From the NCBI RefSeq assembly GCF_001511835.1, contig NZ_LN997848.1, positions 3,810,001 through 3,874,000 of the forward strand: 64,000 nucleotides of DNA, read 5' to 3'. The position numbers and the translations under genes are program-made. Shown here piece by piece: positions 1-7,459 of the stretch. Position 1 is the first letter of the stretch. The number at the start of each line of letters is the position of its first letter. Source of the stretch: Magnetospirillum sp. XM-1 (lineage in GTDB: Bacteria; Pseudomonadota; Alphaproteobacteria; Rhodospirillales; Magnetospirillaceae). The notes beneath the pieces were generated by a model, which was given only the letters and a program-made list of their open reading frames with translations, was not told the origin of the DNA and made no database searches.

Positions 1-31
1 AAAAATATTTTTAAGATAGGGCGAGCGGATT

Positions 32-727
32 ATGCGAGAGAGCCAAATTCAAGCCGCTTGGTATGGTCTGGAAGCCTGTGAAAAATGTGCCATTCGCCAT
101 CTGGTCTTGTTTGCAGACCTGACCAGCGAAGACTTTAGCCATGTTCATCTTCCAATAGAGGACATTTGGCTTCCACCTGGAGCAAACCTTTACCAACAGG
201 ATCAGCCAGCTTCGGCGCTTTTCACGATCCGCGAAGGGCTGGTCAAGCTTGAGCAGTATCTACCCGACGGAAATTTCCGAATTGTCAGCCTTTTGAGCCA
301 AGGAGACGTTGCCGGGTTAGAGGCAACAGTCGCCGACAAATATGAGCATGCCGCCGTCGCGCTGCTGCCAACGCAAGTTTGTCGCCTACCCCGCGAAGTC
401 GTATCAAGATTGTCGCCGAAGCTGAACCGCCAACTGATGGAAAAATGGCATGATATGGTGCTGCGCTCTCACCATTGCGTGCGAGAGCTATCCACTGGTA
501 GTTCCCGGCAAAGGGTGGCGCGGTTGTTTCTGATGCTTGCGCCTCCCGCCATGGAAAGGTGCCGCATATTTGGCCGCGAGGACGTAGGGGCGCTGTTGGG
601 CATTACCACGGAGACTGCTTGCAGAATGGTTTCAGACCTGAAAAGAAGAAAGGCGATTTCAGAGATTTCGGCCAACGTTTTTTCACGTAATATCGCGGCA
701 CTAAAGAAAATTGCCGACGGGATTTAA
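32..727 (+). CDS. Crp/Fnr-family transcriptional regulator
   Basis: A 231-residue protein with the Crp/Fnr layout: an N-terminal cyclic-nucleotide-type beta-barrel (about residues 35–140) and a C-terminal winged helix. The recognition helix reads GITTETACRM, close to the E-T-V-S-R element of FNR. Only one CxxC pair (CEKC, residues 17–20) lies at the N terminus, fewer than the cysteines of a classical FNR iron-sulfur sensor, so the signal is unknown. The gene is visibly lower in GC than the housekeeping part of the window, which fits its place in a putative integrated element. It precedes an iron-uptake operon on the same strand, 280 bp away. Family assignment is firm; the regulatory target is inference. 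Confidence 0.85.
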   Translation: MRESQIQAAWYGLEACEKCAIRHLVLFADLTSEDFSHVHLPIEDIWLPPGANLYQQDQPASALFTIREGLVKLEQYLPDGNFRIVSLLSQGDVAGLEATVADKYEHAAVALLPTQVCRLPREVVSRLSPKLNRQLMEKWHDMVLRSHHCVRELSTGSSRQRVARLFLMLAPPAMERCRIFGREDVGALLGITTETACRMVSDLKRRKAISEISANVFSRNIAALKKIADGI

Positions 728-871
728 TCTCCTGCCCGGTCTATCGCTCGGAGCCTCGTTTTGGGTTGCCCCTCTCATTGCGTCAATGGCCAATCATGAT
801 CCGCATGGGGTTTATCTCAGCCTGACCCTCCATCCAAAATGGGTGGAAAATTAGCGGGAAATTGTCGCGCC

Positions 872-905
872 CTGGTTGAACGGCTGTGTGTCGCCAACCA
901 GTTGG
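872..905. promoter_or_regulatory. Inverted repeats upstream of porin gene
   Basis: CTGGTTG (872–878) is matched by CAACCAG (895–901), and the right arm is also part of CCAACCAGTTGG (894–905). These dyads lie about 100–140 bp before the porin start, in the gap between the Crp/Fnr gene and the porin. A regulator-binding role is inferred from position and symmetry only. Confidence 0.4.
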
Positions 906-922
906 CTCTGTTAGATATTTTA

Positions 923-936
923 GTCCCATATGGGAC
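923..936. promoter_or_regulatory. 14-bp perfect palindrome, candidate operator
   Basis: GTCCCATATGGGAC is a perfect 14-bp palindrome, 72 bp before the porin start codon. An A+T-rich stretch (TTAGATATTTTA) lies directly upstream, so the palindrome may overlap a promoter. No known consensus is claimed for it. Confidence 0.45.
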
Positions 937-1008
937 CTTGTCAGGAGGGGGGGCTGCGCTATTGAAGATGCGAGCTAATCGCACCACTTAATTGCGCTGG
1001 GTATTCTA

Positions 1009-2406
1009 ATGAAGAAGATTGCCAGTTTGTCGAACGTTTTGGCTGGAGCCCTTGTCCTTCCCTCCCTCGTCCTTGCCGTATTACCTGCCGTTGCAGATGA
1101 AGTCGCTCCTGAGGTAGAAAAGGGGTTCTGGGATCGTGAGAAGCTGACCGGCGATTGGGGGGGGATTCGCACGGATCTGGCCGACAGGGGCGTCGAGTTG
1201 ACCGCGACCTACACCGCGGAAACCCTTGGCAACCCCTCGGGCGGCATCAAGCGGCGCGCTGTTGGCGCGGCCCTTCTGCAAGGTGATCTGGACGTCAATC
1301 TGGATAAGCTGGTTGGGTGGCAGGGCGGCAAAATCCACGCTACAGCCTTCCATATCCAGGGCCGTCAGCTGACCTCCAACTTTATCGGCGGCCTGATCCC
1401 GGTCTCCAGTGTAGAGGCTGCGCCTTCCACCCGTCTGTTCTCGCTGTGGTTCGAGCAAAGCGTGCTCGATGACAGGGCTTCCCTGCGCTTCGGTCAGATC
1501 CCCATGCAGGAGGAGTTCTTCACCAGCACCTACGCGGCCTATATGGTGAACAGCGCTTTCGGCTGGCCAGCCATCTATGCCGCCAACATGCCATCGGGCG
1601 GTGGCGGCTATCCCCTGGCTAACATGGGCACCCGCCTGAAGGTCAAGCCCACCGAAGAGATCAGCCTGATGGCCGCTGTATTCTCCGGCAACGTGGCGCC
1701 TGGCACCAATGTGGGTAACGATGCCCAGAAGCGCAATCGCAGCGGCACGGATTTCTCCTTCGATTCTCCCCCGGTATGGTTCGGTGAGGCTGCCTATTCC
1801 ATCAACCAGGACAAGGACTCGCCAGGACTGCCGGCGACTTTCAAGCTTGGTGGCTGGTATTACAACGGCCGGACTGCCGATCAGCATTTCGACAATACCG
1901 GCCTGTCCCTGGGCAGCGGCGCCAGCTCGGGCGTCGCCCGGAATCTGCGTGGCAACTGGGCCGTTTACGGCATCGTCGATCACATGCTGTGGAAGCGCGA
2001 AGGCACGGTGGACAGCGGGGTCGGCGCCTTCTTCCGCACGACATACATGCCTGACGACCGCAATCAGATGTCCTATTGGCTTGATACCGGCCTGACCCTG
2101 AAGGGGACCTTCGAGGGGCGTGATGACGACATCACCGGCATCTCGTTCGCCTATGGCAAGATGAGTGACGAACTGGCGTCGCGCGATGCCGATGCTCGCC
2201 GCTTTGGCACCGCCACCGCGCCGGATCACGACTTCGAATCCGTGGTCGAGATCATGTACAGCTACGCCGTCACCCCTTGGTGGTCCGTTACCGGTTTTGG
2301 CCAGTACCTGTTCCATCCGGGCGGCACCACCACCTTGCCCGAGAACACCTCCAAGACCATTCCCGATGCCAGCGTGCTGGGCCTCAGGACCTCTTTCAAG
2401 CTTTAG
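1009..2406 (+). CDS. OprB-type outer-membrane porin
   Basis: A 465-residue protein with a Sec signal peptide (MKKIASLSNVLAGALVLPSL..., cleavage probably after AVA near residue 29). After it comes the OprB-like opening FWDREKLTGDWGGIRTDLAD, then alternating aromatic/hydrophilic beta-strand sequence to the C terminus, which ends in SFKL. This is the carbohydrate-selective porin (OprB) family, a monomeric outer-membrane beta-barrel channel. It sits directly before feoA and feoB on the same strand with a gap of only about 75 bp, so it could let ferrous iron or a ligand cross the outer membrane ahead of FeoB. That link is inferred from context; sugar uptake is the family default. Confidence 0.85.
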   Translation: MKKIASLSNVLAGALVLPSLVLAVLPAVADEVAPEVEKGFWDREKLTGDWGGIRTDLADRGVELTATYTAETLGNPSGGIKRRAVGAALLQGDLDVNLDKLVGWQGGKIHATAFHIQGRQLTSNFIGGLIPVSSVEAAPSTRLFSLWFEQSVLDDRASLRFGQIPMQEEFFTSTYAAYMVNSAFGWPAIYAANMPSGGGGYPLANMGTRLKVKPTEEISLMAAVFSGNVAPGTNVGNDAQKRNRSGTDFSFDSPPVWFGEAAYSINQDKDSPGLPATFKLGGWYYNGRTADQHFDNTGLSLGSGASSGVARNLRGNWAVYGIVDHMLWKREGTVDSGVGAFFRTTYMPDDRNQMSYWLDTGLTLKGTFEGRDDDITGISFAYGKMSDELASRDADARRFGTATAPDHDFESVVEIMYSYAVTPWWSVTGFGQYLFHPGGTTTLPENTSKTIPDASVLGLRTSFKL

Positions 2407-2480
2407 CCGTTTTCGTGCCGGCCCTGGACAGCCAGAAAATCATCCAGGGCCGCGATACCATGTTTCAGAGGAGTCGTCCC

Positions 2481-2735
2481 GTGGCGCAGCAGATGAATTC
2501 CGACACTCTCACCCTTGCCGACCTTCGCCCCGAGCAGCAGGGTGAGATCGTCAAGATCGAAACCGAGGACGGCGTTTTCAAGCGTCGCATGCAGTCTCTT
2601 GGTGTAGTGGCCGGTACTCCCGTCACCTTGGATCGTTCGGCCCCGTTAGGTGATCCGCGCATCTACAGCCTGATGGGCTACAGCCTGGGCCTGCGCAATG
2701 CCGAGGCCCAGCAGATCCGCATCCGCGTCAAATAA
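2481..2735 (+). CDS. feoA: Ferrous iron transport protein A
   Basis: An 84-residue SH3-like FeoA protein: TLTLADLRPEQQGEIVKI at the N terminus, then the family core RRMQSLGVVAGTPVTL and a closing strand ending AQQIRIRVK. FeoA is a small cytosolic partner of the FeoB permease. I chose GTG 2481 because AGAGGAG (2467–2473) lies 7 bases before it; ATG 2460 (91 aa) and ATG 2493 are in-frame alternatives. The gene sits 35 bp before feoB and about 75 bp after the porin gene, so the three probably form one transcription unit. Confidence 0.85.
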   Translation: MAQQMNSDTLTLADLRPEQQGEIVKIETEDGVFKRRMQSLGVVAGTPVTLDRSAPLGDPRIYSLMGYSLGLRNAEAQQIRIRVK

Positions 2736-2770
2736 TCACCCCACCGACCTCGATCCAAGGGTAGCCGCAC

Positions 2771-4885
2771 ATGAAATCCCCCGTCACCGTGGCACTGGTG
2801 GGTAACCCCAATGCCGGTTCCACCAGCTTGTTCAATGCCCTGACGGGCGCCCAATCCGCCGTCGCCAATTATCAACGGGTGACCACCTCTTTGAATGTGC
2901 GCGAGATTACCCATGGTGGGGTTCCCTTACGCATCGTCGATGTGCCGGGCATTTTTTCCACCTCGTCGCAATCGCCGGAGGAGAAGGTCGGCTGCGACTA
3001 TATTCACGGCGAGGAACCCGACATCATCGTCAACGTGCTGGATGCCGGCCATCTGGACCGCAGCCTGTTCCTGACCACCCAGCTGATCGAGACCGGGCTG
3101 CCCCGCATCACCGTGCTGAACATGATGGACGAGGTCCGGCGGGCCGGTATTCGCATCGACACCGCCCTATTGGCCTCGGCCCTCGGATCGCCGGTGGTGG
3201 AGACCTGCGCCCTGAAGAAGGAGGGCATCGATGCCCTGCTGGACGCGGTGGCGGCCATGGCCTCGACAACCCCCGCCGCCGCCCCGCTGCGGCTGCACTA
3301 TGACAGCCACCTGGAGGCGGCCATCGAGCGCGTCCAGCAGCATCTGTCCAAGCTGCACCCCCAGGAGCTGAGCCCGGTGCGCTCGCGCTGGCTGGCGATC
3401 AAGATGCTGGAAGGCGATGACGAGGTGTTGCGCCACGAAAGCAACCATGTCGAACTGGTCGAGGAGATCAAGGGCGAGCAATCGGCCCTGGCCCACGAGC
3501 ATGATGAAGACACCGCCAGCCTGTTGGCCTCGGCGCGGTTCGCCTTTTCCAACGGCCTGCTGCGAGAAGTCCGCCAGCAGGAGGGCGATCCCACCGCCGG
3601 GTTCAAGCTGACCCGTATCCTCGACGATTTCTTCCTGAACCGCACTCTGGGCCTTCCCTTGCTGCTGGGCATCCTGTGGGTCATGTTCGAGGCTACGTTC
3701 ACCCTGGGCGCCATTCCCACCGACTGGATCAAGGCCGGGGTGCAACTGGCCACCGATCTGGTGGACAAGACGCTGCCCGAGGGCATGTTCCATGATCTCG
3801 TTGTCAACGGCGTCATGGCCGGCGTTGGCGGAACCATTGTGTTCCTGCCCAATATCGTCATCCTGTTCTTCTTCATGGCCATCCTCAGCGGCACCGGCTA
3901 TCTGGCCCGCGCCAGCTTCCTGATGGACCGGGTGATGCACCATTTCGGCCTGCACGGCACCACCCTGATCCCCATGGTGGCCGGGTTCGGCTGTAATGTC
4001 CCCGCCGTCATGGCCACCCGCGTCATCACCAACAAGCGGGCACGGTTGATCGCCATGCTGATCGCGCCGTTCATGAACTGCTCAGCCCGCCTGCCGGTCT
4101 TCATCCTGTTCGCCGGAGCTTTCTTCGCCGATATCGCCGGGACCGTGGTCTTCGGCATCTATATGCTATCCCTCGCCGCCGCCATGTTGTCGGCGGTTTT
4201 GCTCAATCGCATCATTCCCGGCAGCGGTGGCGACGCCTTCGTGATGGAACTGCCGCCCTATCGTCTGCCGACCCTGCATTCGGTGCTGCACCATATGTGG
4301 GACAGCGCTCAGGGCTTCGTCGCCAAGGTCACCGGCGTTATCCTGGTGGGCTCCATCGTGATCTGGTTCCTCCAGGAATTCCCCCGCGACATCACCTATT
4401 CCCAGGATTTCGAGACCGTCATCGCCGAACAGACCGCGCTTCCCGACAGCTCGGAAAAGGAAACAGCGCTGAAGACGCTGAAAAGTGCCCAGGCGCAGGA
4501 GAAACTGGAAAAGAGCTATCTGGGGCGTTCGGCCATCGCGGTGACGCCGCTATTCCAGCCGCTGGGCTTTTCCTGGCGGGATTCGGCGGCCATCATGACC
4601 GGCTTTGTCGCCAAGGAAGTGGTGGTGGCGACCTATGCCGTCATCTATGCCCAGGAGAAGGGGTCGGACCAGCTGACCGAGACCTTGAGGGGCGCCATGC
4701 CGCCCGCCACGGCCATCGCCTTCATGATCTTCACCTTGCTCTACGCGCCTTGCCTGTCGACCATCGCCATCATCGGCAAGGAGGCGCAGAGCTGGCGGTG
4801 GGCCGGGTTCTCGGTGGCCTATTCCCTGACCTTCGCCTGGCTGCTGGCCCTGGCCGCCAGCCGCATCGGCGGGACTTTCCTGTAG
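2771..4885 (+). CDS. feoB: Ferrous iron permease FeoB with atypical G1 motif
   Basis: A 704-residue FeoB: N-terminal G domain (about 1–170), helical GDI-like linker and polytopic permease domain (from about residue 290). The permease signatures are intact, including GFGCNVPAVMATR (about residue 405) and MNCSARLPVF (about 435). In the G domain, G3 (DVPG) and G4 (NMMD) are present, but G1 reads GNPNAGSTS where FeoB normally has GNPNxGKT: the phosphate-binding lysine is Ser17. The G2 region (ANYQRVTTS) also departs from the usual NWPGVTVE. It follows feoA by 35 bp. Ferrous-iron import through the inner membrane is the expected role; nucleotide hydrolysis may be impaired or altered. Confidence 0.9.
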   Translation: MKSPVTVALVGNPNAGSTSLFNALTGAQSAVANYQRVTTSLNVREITHGGVPLRIVDVPGIFSTSSQSPEEKVGCDYIHGEEPDIIVNVLDAGHLDRSLFLTTQLIETGLPRITVLNMMDEVRRAGIRIDTALLASALGSPVVETCALKKEGIDALLDAVAAMASTTPAAAPLRLHYDSHLEAAIERVQQHLSKLHPQELSPVRSRWLAIKMLEGDDEVLRHESNHVELVEEIKGEQSALAHEHDEDTASLLASARFAFSNGLLREVRQQEGDPTAGFKLTRILDDFFLNRTLGLPLLLGILWVMFEATFTLGAIPTDWIKAGVQLATDLVDKTLPEGMFHDLVVNGVMAGVGGTIVFLPNIVILFFFMAILSGTGYLARASFLMDRVMHHFGLHGTTLIPMVAGFGCNVPAVMATRVITNKRARLIAMLIAPFMNCSARLPVFILFAGAFFADIAGTVVFGIYMLSLAAAMLSAVLLNRIIPGSGGDAFVMELPPYRLPTLHSVLHHMWDSAQGFVAKVTGVILVGSIVIWFLQEFPRDITYSQDFETVIAEQTALPDSSEKETALKTLKSAQAQEKLEKSYLGRSAIAVTPLFQPLGFSWRDSAAIMTGFVAKEVVVATYAVIYAQEKGSDQLTETLRGAMPPATAIAFMIFTLLYAPCLSTIAIIGKEAQSWRWAGFSVAYSLTFAWLLALAASRIGGTFL

Positions 4886-4894
4886 GCTTGTTCG

Positions 4895-4917
4895 GGTGGC
4901 GGAGTTGCTCCGCCACC
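4895..4917 (+). terminator. Intercistronic hairpin after feoB
   Basis: GGTGGCGGAG–TTG–CTCCGCCACC forms a perfect 10-bp stem with a 3-base loop, 9 bases after the feoB stop. No T-run follows, so it may act as an mRNA stabiliser or attenuator between feoB and the small gene behind it rather than as a strong terminator. Confidence 0.5.
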
Positions 4918-4941
4918 TCTTGATGAAAGAAGCGTTGCGCC

Positions 4942-5115
4942 ATGGCTTGGGGATCACTCTGGGATATAGGCGCCATTATTGTCGTGGGAGCGGGGGCGGC
5001 CTTCGTGGTCATCCGTCATCTGTGGCGGATGTGGCGGCCGTCCGACGGAGCGTCGTGTGGCGGTGGATGCAGTTGCGGCGCCAAGCGAAACGGCGACCGC
5101 ACCGATTGTGGCTGA
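4942..5115 (+). CDS. FeoB-associated Cys-rich membrane protein
   Basis: A 57-residue protein starting MAWGSLWDIG. One transmembrane helix (about residues 8–24) is followed by a basic/aromatic turn (RHLWRMWRP) and a Cys-rich tail with CGGGCSCG and a final Cys near the C terminus. This is the layout of the FeoB-associated Cys-rich membrane protein family found directly after feoB in many bacteria. It lies 56 bp downstream of feoB on the same strand. A role in helping FeoB or in metal binding is inferred from the family and position. The Shine–Dalgarno sequence is weak. Confidence 0.7.
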   Translation: MAWGSLWDIGAIIVVGAGAAFVVIRHLWRMWRPSDGASCGGGCSCGAKRNGDRTDCG

Positions 5116-5137
5116 CCCCCGCCATGGGGATGCGGCA

Positions 5138-5287
5138 ATGATCTCTCGCGATCAACTGCCTCGGAACGGCAGGCTGAAGATAGGCATTCTGCTGGGGTTG
5201 GCTGCCGTGGCCATGGGCATCATCGAAATTGTCGATAGCGGCCCCGCCTTGCTGCGCGGCACCCTCGATTGGTGGCGCCGTATGTGA
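5138..5287 (+). CDS. Small single-helix membrane protein
   Basis: A 49-residue open frame beginning MISRDQLPRNGRLKIGILLG, with one strong hydrophobic segment (about residues 14–31) and a C-terminal LDWWRRM. It lies 22 bp after the Cys-rich Feo protein on the same strand with GGGGAT about 8 bases before the ATG, so it may be the last gene of the feo operon. I do not recognise a family, and its small size makes the call uncertain. Confidence 0.45.
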   Translation: MISRDQLPRNGRLKIGILLGLAAVAMGIIEIVDSGPALLRGTLDWWRRM

Positions 5288-5736
5288 TCAGCAACGCCCC
5301 ACAAAAACGACGACGGTCAGCCAAAGCCGGAGAATCTCTTGCAGATACCCTCAAGGGCTGGCACAGCCGCGGTCAACTTACGCCGCCCACATTCGGTCAT
5401 CCGGGCGAAGATTTCCGCGATCCCAGCGGTGGCGATTCCTGCTACCAATTCTTGATTCGATAGCGAGCAGAGATCGGTAGGCGCGCGGCCATCGGCCCGC
5501 GATGAAGCCTTCGCCGATGGGGCTCGCTCTTCAAATAGGTGGAGCTGACTTTGCAACATGGAGGTGATGATGCCAATTTTCTGCAAAAGAGAGAAGGCGT
5601 GAAGTTCGCCGACCAAAACTGTTGGCAACAATAAAAAGTGGAGCGCCATCTCCTTTCTCGACATCAAGAATGAAGATGGATGCCGAATGGGCGAGAGGCT
5701 GGTCATGCTCAATGCTGACTCGGTCTAAAGTGAGGA
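5288..5736. other. Gene-poor stretch, no supported gene
   Basis: About 450 bp between the feo operon and the convergent small membrane gene. Short open frames on both strands show no convincing start, motif or family. The minus strand encodes a helical-looking fragment (around 5317–5500) that could be a gene remnant, but nothing can be named. Confidence 0.4.
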
Positions 5737-5952
5737 TCAAGGCTTATCTGCCGGAACCATAACCAGCTGTTGCGTGAAGTACGGGCAGTCATTGGACTTA
5801 CGAACCTTCCACTTCCCGTTGGCAACGGGACATATGGGCCGCTTGTACATGGCGCACCGCTTCGTTTTCCCACAAGTCCAAGGAAGCGGCCCTTTGACGT
5901 AGAATGCCACCGTGACAGCGATAGACGATATGACGAATAAACCCAGGATCAT
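5737..5952 (-). CDS. Small membrane-anchored Cys-containing protein
   Basis: A 71-residue frame starting MILGLFVISSIAVTVAFYVK, a clear N-terminal transmembrane or signal-anchor segment. It is followed by a basic, four-Cys tail (C27, C33, C41 and C56 by count) with CGKTKRC and DCPYF. It starts 15 bp after the stop of the response regulator on the same strand, so the two are probably cotranscribed. The family is not recognised; a periplasmic Cys-rich domain is likely. No strong ribosome binding site is visible. Confidence 0.5.
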   Translation of the reverse strand: MILGLFVISSIAVTVAFYVKGPLPWTCGKTKRCAMYKRPICPVANGKWKVRKSNDCPYFTQQLVMVPADKP

Positions 5953-5967
5953 TCACAAGTGGCCCTA

Positions 5968-6483
5968 TTACGGCTTAGGTTCATCAGAATCCTGTTTAGC
6001 CGCGTCACGGAACTCCTTCAGGTCATCCGATGATGGCTTTGTCCTACTCACAAGCCCACAAAGGTATTTGGCCAAATCTCTTGGAGTATGAGGTTTGGGA
6101 ATGACCCCGGTGGCACCAGCTTTTAATGCTCCATCTAAAATTGCTTTTTCGTGAGATCCAGTGAAAACAACCAAGGGGACTTTGGAGAGATGCGTCTTTC
6201 CGGTCGCTCTGATTGCCCCAATCACCGCCAAACCGTCAATAGGCTCCATACCCAAGTCACACAAGATTAAATCAGGGGTGAGATCTCCAAAGGCAATTTG
6301 CAGCCCCTCAATCCCATCTGCTGCCTCCCAAATTCTTGCCGCCCCCATTGCGGCTAGAAGCTTTTTAAGCAGCGTCCGGGTGGTTACGTCATCATCAATG
6401 ACTAGTATGCAGACGTTGTTGGAATCGAACTTGGCGAGATTATCCAAAGCTTTCCCCATGAGCCGACCCAAGCCGCTCAACAT
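5968..6483 (-). CDS. Single-domain response regulator (CheY-like)
   Basis: A 171-residue receiver-only protein. The acidic pocket reads VIDDD (about residues 29–33), the phospho-acceptor Asp is in LILCDLGM, the switch Thr is in VVFTGS and the conserved Lys is in VIPKPHTP. No output domain follows; the C-terminal 40 residues are charged and low in complexity. Such proteins relay phosphate from a histidine kinase, none of which is nearby. ATG 6459 (MGKALDN) is an alternative start. The gene is clearly lower in GC than the core genes, matching the foreign character of this end of the window. Confidence 0.85.
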   Translation of the reverse strand: MLSGLGRLMGKALDNLAKFDSNNVCILVIDDDVTTRTLLKKLLAAMGAARIWEAADGIEGLQIAFGDLTPDLILCDLGMEPIDGLAVIGAIRATGKTHLSKVPLVVFTGSHEKAILDGALKAGATGVIPKPHTPRDLAKYLCGLVSRTKPSSDDLKEFRDAAKQDSDEPKP

Positions 6484-6887
6484 ATATTGTCATAAACATT
6501 GGTTATCTCAAGAGCATCGAGGCCTTCATGGCGAAGACGCTTTACGCCTTGAACCCCGTACTGGTACGACATTCTTCTTCATGCTTCAGGATGGTTCCGC
6601 TGCGGCCTGATCATCGCCGCTGCGTATGGCTCTTCATGGCACATCTCAGCCATCCATGGCACTCATCCCAATGGCCGCTTTCGAGCGCTGCGCTCAGGCG
6701 GTTGGATGATGCACTTGGGCGCAAAGCGGTTGGAGCCGTGTGTGCGACGCCGGCTTGGAGGTAAAGGTAGTTCCACCCATCCGGACAAGGGCTGTGCAGA
6801 AAATAACATGCCATCAACTTGATGAACTGGCCCAACACAATTCAAATCGCCATACTGATGGGATTGAAACAGCGCGTGAATTTCATC
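6484..6887. other. Gene-poor stretch, no supported gene
   Basis: About 400 bp between the response regulator start and the excisionase-like gene. Short frames in several readings have no recognisable motif or ribosome binding site. It probably contains the response-regulator promoter near 6490–6530 and otherwise decayed sequence. Confidence 0.4.
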
Positions 6888-7370
6888 ATGACAACCCACA
6901 ACATTTTTTCTCAACTCTCACTCGGGCCAACATTTTCAAACCATCGGATCGCGGTGCAATTCACCGAAAACCCTGCCGCAAGCTTTGGTACCGTTACGGC
7001 CATTGGGGCCGTGGCCCAGATTCCCCGCAGCCGCAACTGCGCAACTTCGCCGTCACCCACATATATGACCGTCCGCGACGCTGCCGAGGAAATCCAGGTC
7101 CAGCGCAAGACCGTTTATGAATGGATCAAGTCAGGCGTCGTGCGGGCAGGAATCTTGCCGGGCGGGACCGAATACCGTATCCATCGTGGCGACTGGGCCA
7201 ACTTCCTGGATAGCTTGTTCACCCAGGGTGTCCGGCCATCAGTTCGGCCGCCATTGAAGCCTCCTTGCCCCACCATCGAGGAAGATCATGGCTCCTCCCC
7301 TCGCCCACGGCTCAAGCCGGATTTCTTCACCCTGGGGGTTGATGGCCGCAGGGGCGGAAATGGCCTTTAG
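6888..7370 (+). CDS. Excisionase-like helix-turn-helix protein
   Basis: The C-terminal half carries a MerR/excisionase-type HTH: MTVRDAAEEIQVQRKTVYEW, then a wing ending GGTEYRIHRGDWANFLDSL. Proteins of this type bind DNA as recombination directionality factors or regulators. The N-terminal part (MTTHNIFSQLSLGP...) has no recognised domain and no clear ribosome binding site; the start could be ATG 6819, 6888 or 7065, the last giving only the HTH domain. It lies 90 bp before the integrase on the same strand, so an Xis role for the same element is the simplest inference. Confidence 0.6.
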   Translation: MTTHNIFSQLSLGPTFSNHRIAVQFTENPAASFGTVTAIGAVAQIPRSRNCATSPSPTYMTVRDAAEEIQVQRKTVYEWIKSGVVRAGILPGGTEYRIHRGDWANFLDSLFTQGVRPSVRPPLKPPCPTIEEDHGSSPRPRLKPDFFTLGVDGRRGGNGL

Positions 7371-7373
7371 CGA

Positions 7374-7400
7374 ATTTCAGGACAAACTCTGTCCTGAAAT
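7374..7400. promoter_or_regulatory. Perfect 11-bp inverted repeat before integrase
   Basis: ATTTCAGGACA and TGTCCTGAAAT flank a 5-base loop (AACTC). The hairpin begins 4 bases after the stop of the excisionase-like gene and ends 60 bases before the integrase start. No T-run follows. It contains one copy of TCAGGACAA, which recurs on the other side of the integrase gene, so a recombinase or Xis binding site is more likely than a terminator. Confidence 0.55.
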
Positions 7401-7459
7401 CTGACCTGGAATCTGATTCATGCTACAATGGCGCCTTCACATCATGATGGAGGTCCGCC

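Noticed and set aside
5317..5712. A 131-residue minus-strand frame in the gene-poor stretch
   Set aside because: No Shine–Dalgarno, no recognisable family and composition changes halfway; at most a remnant.
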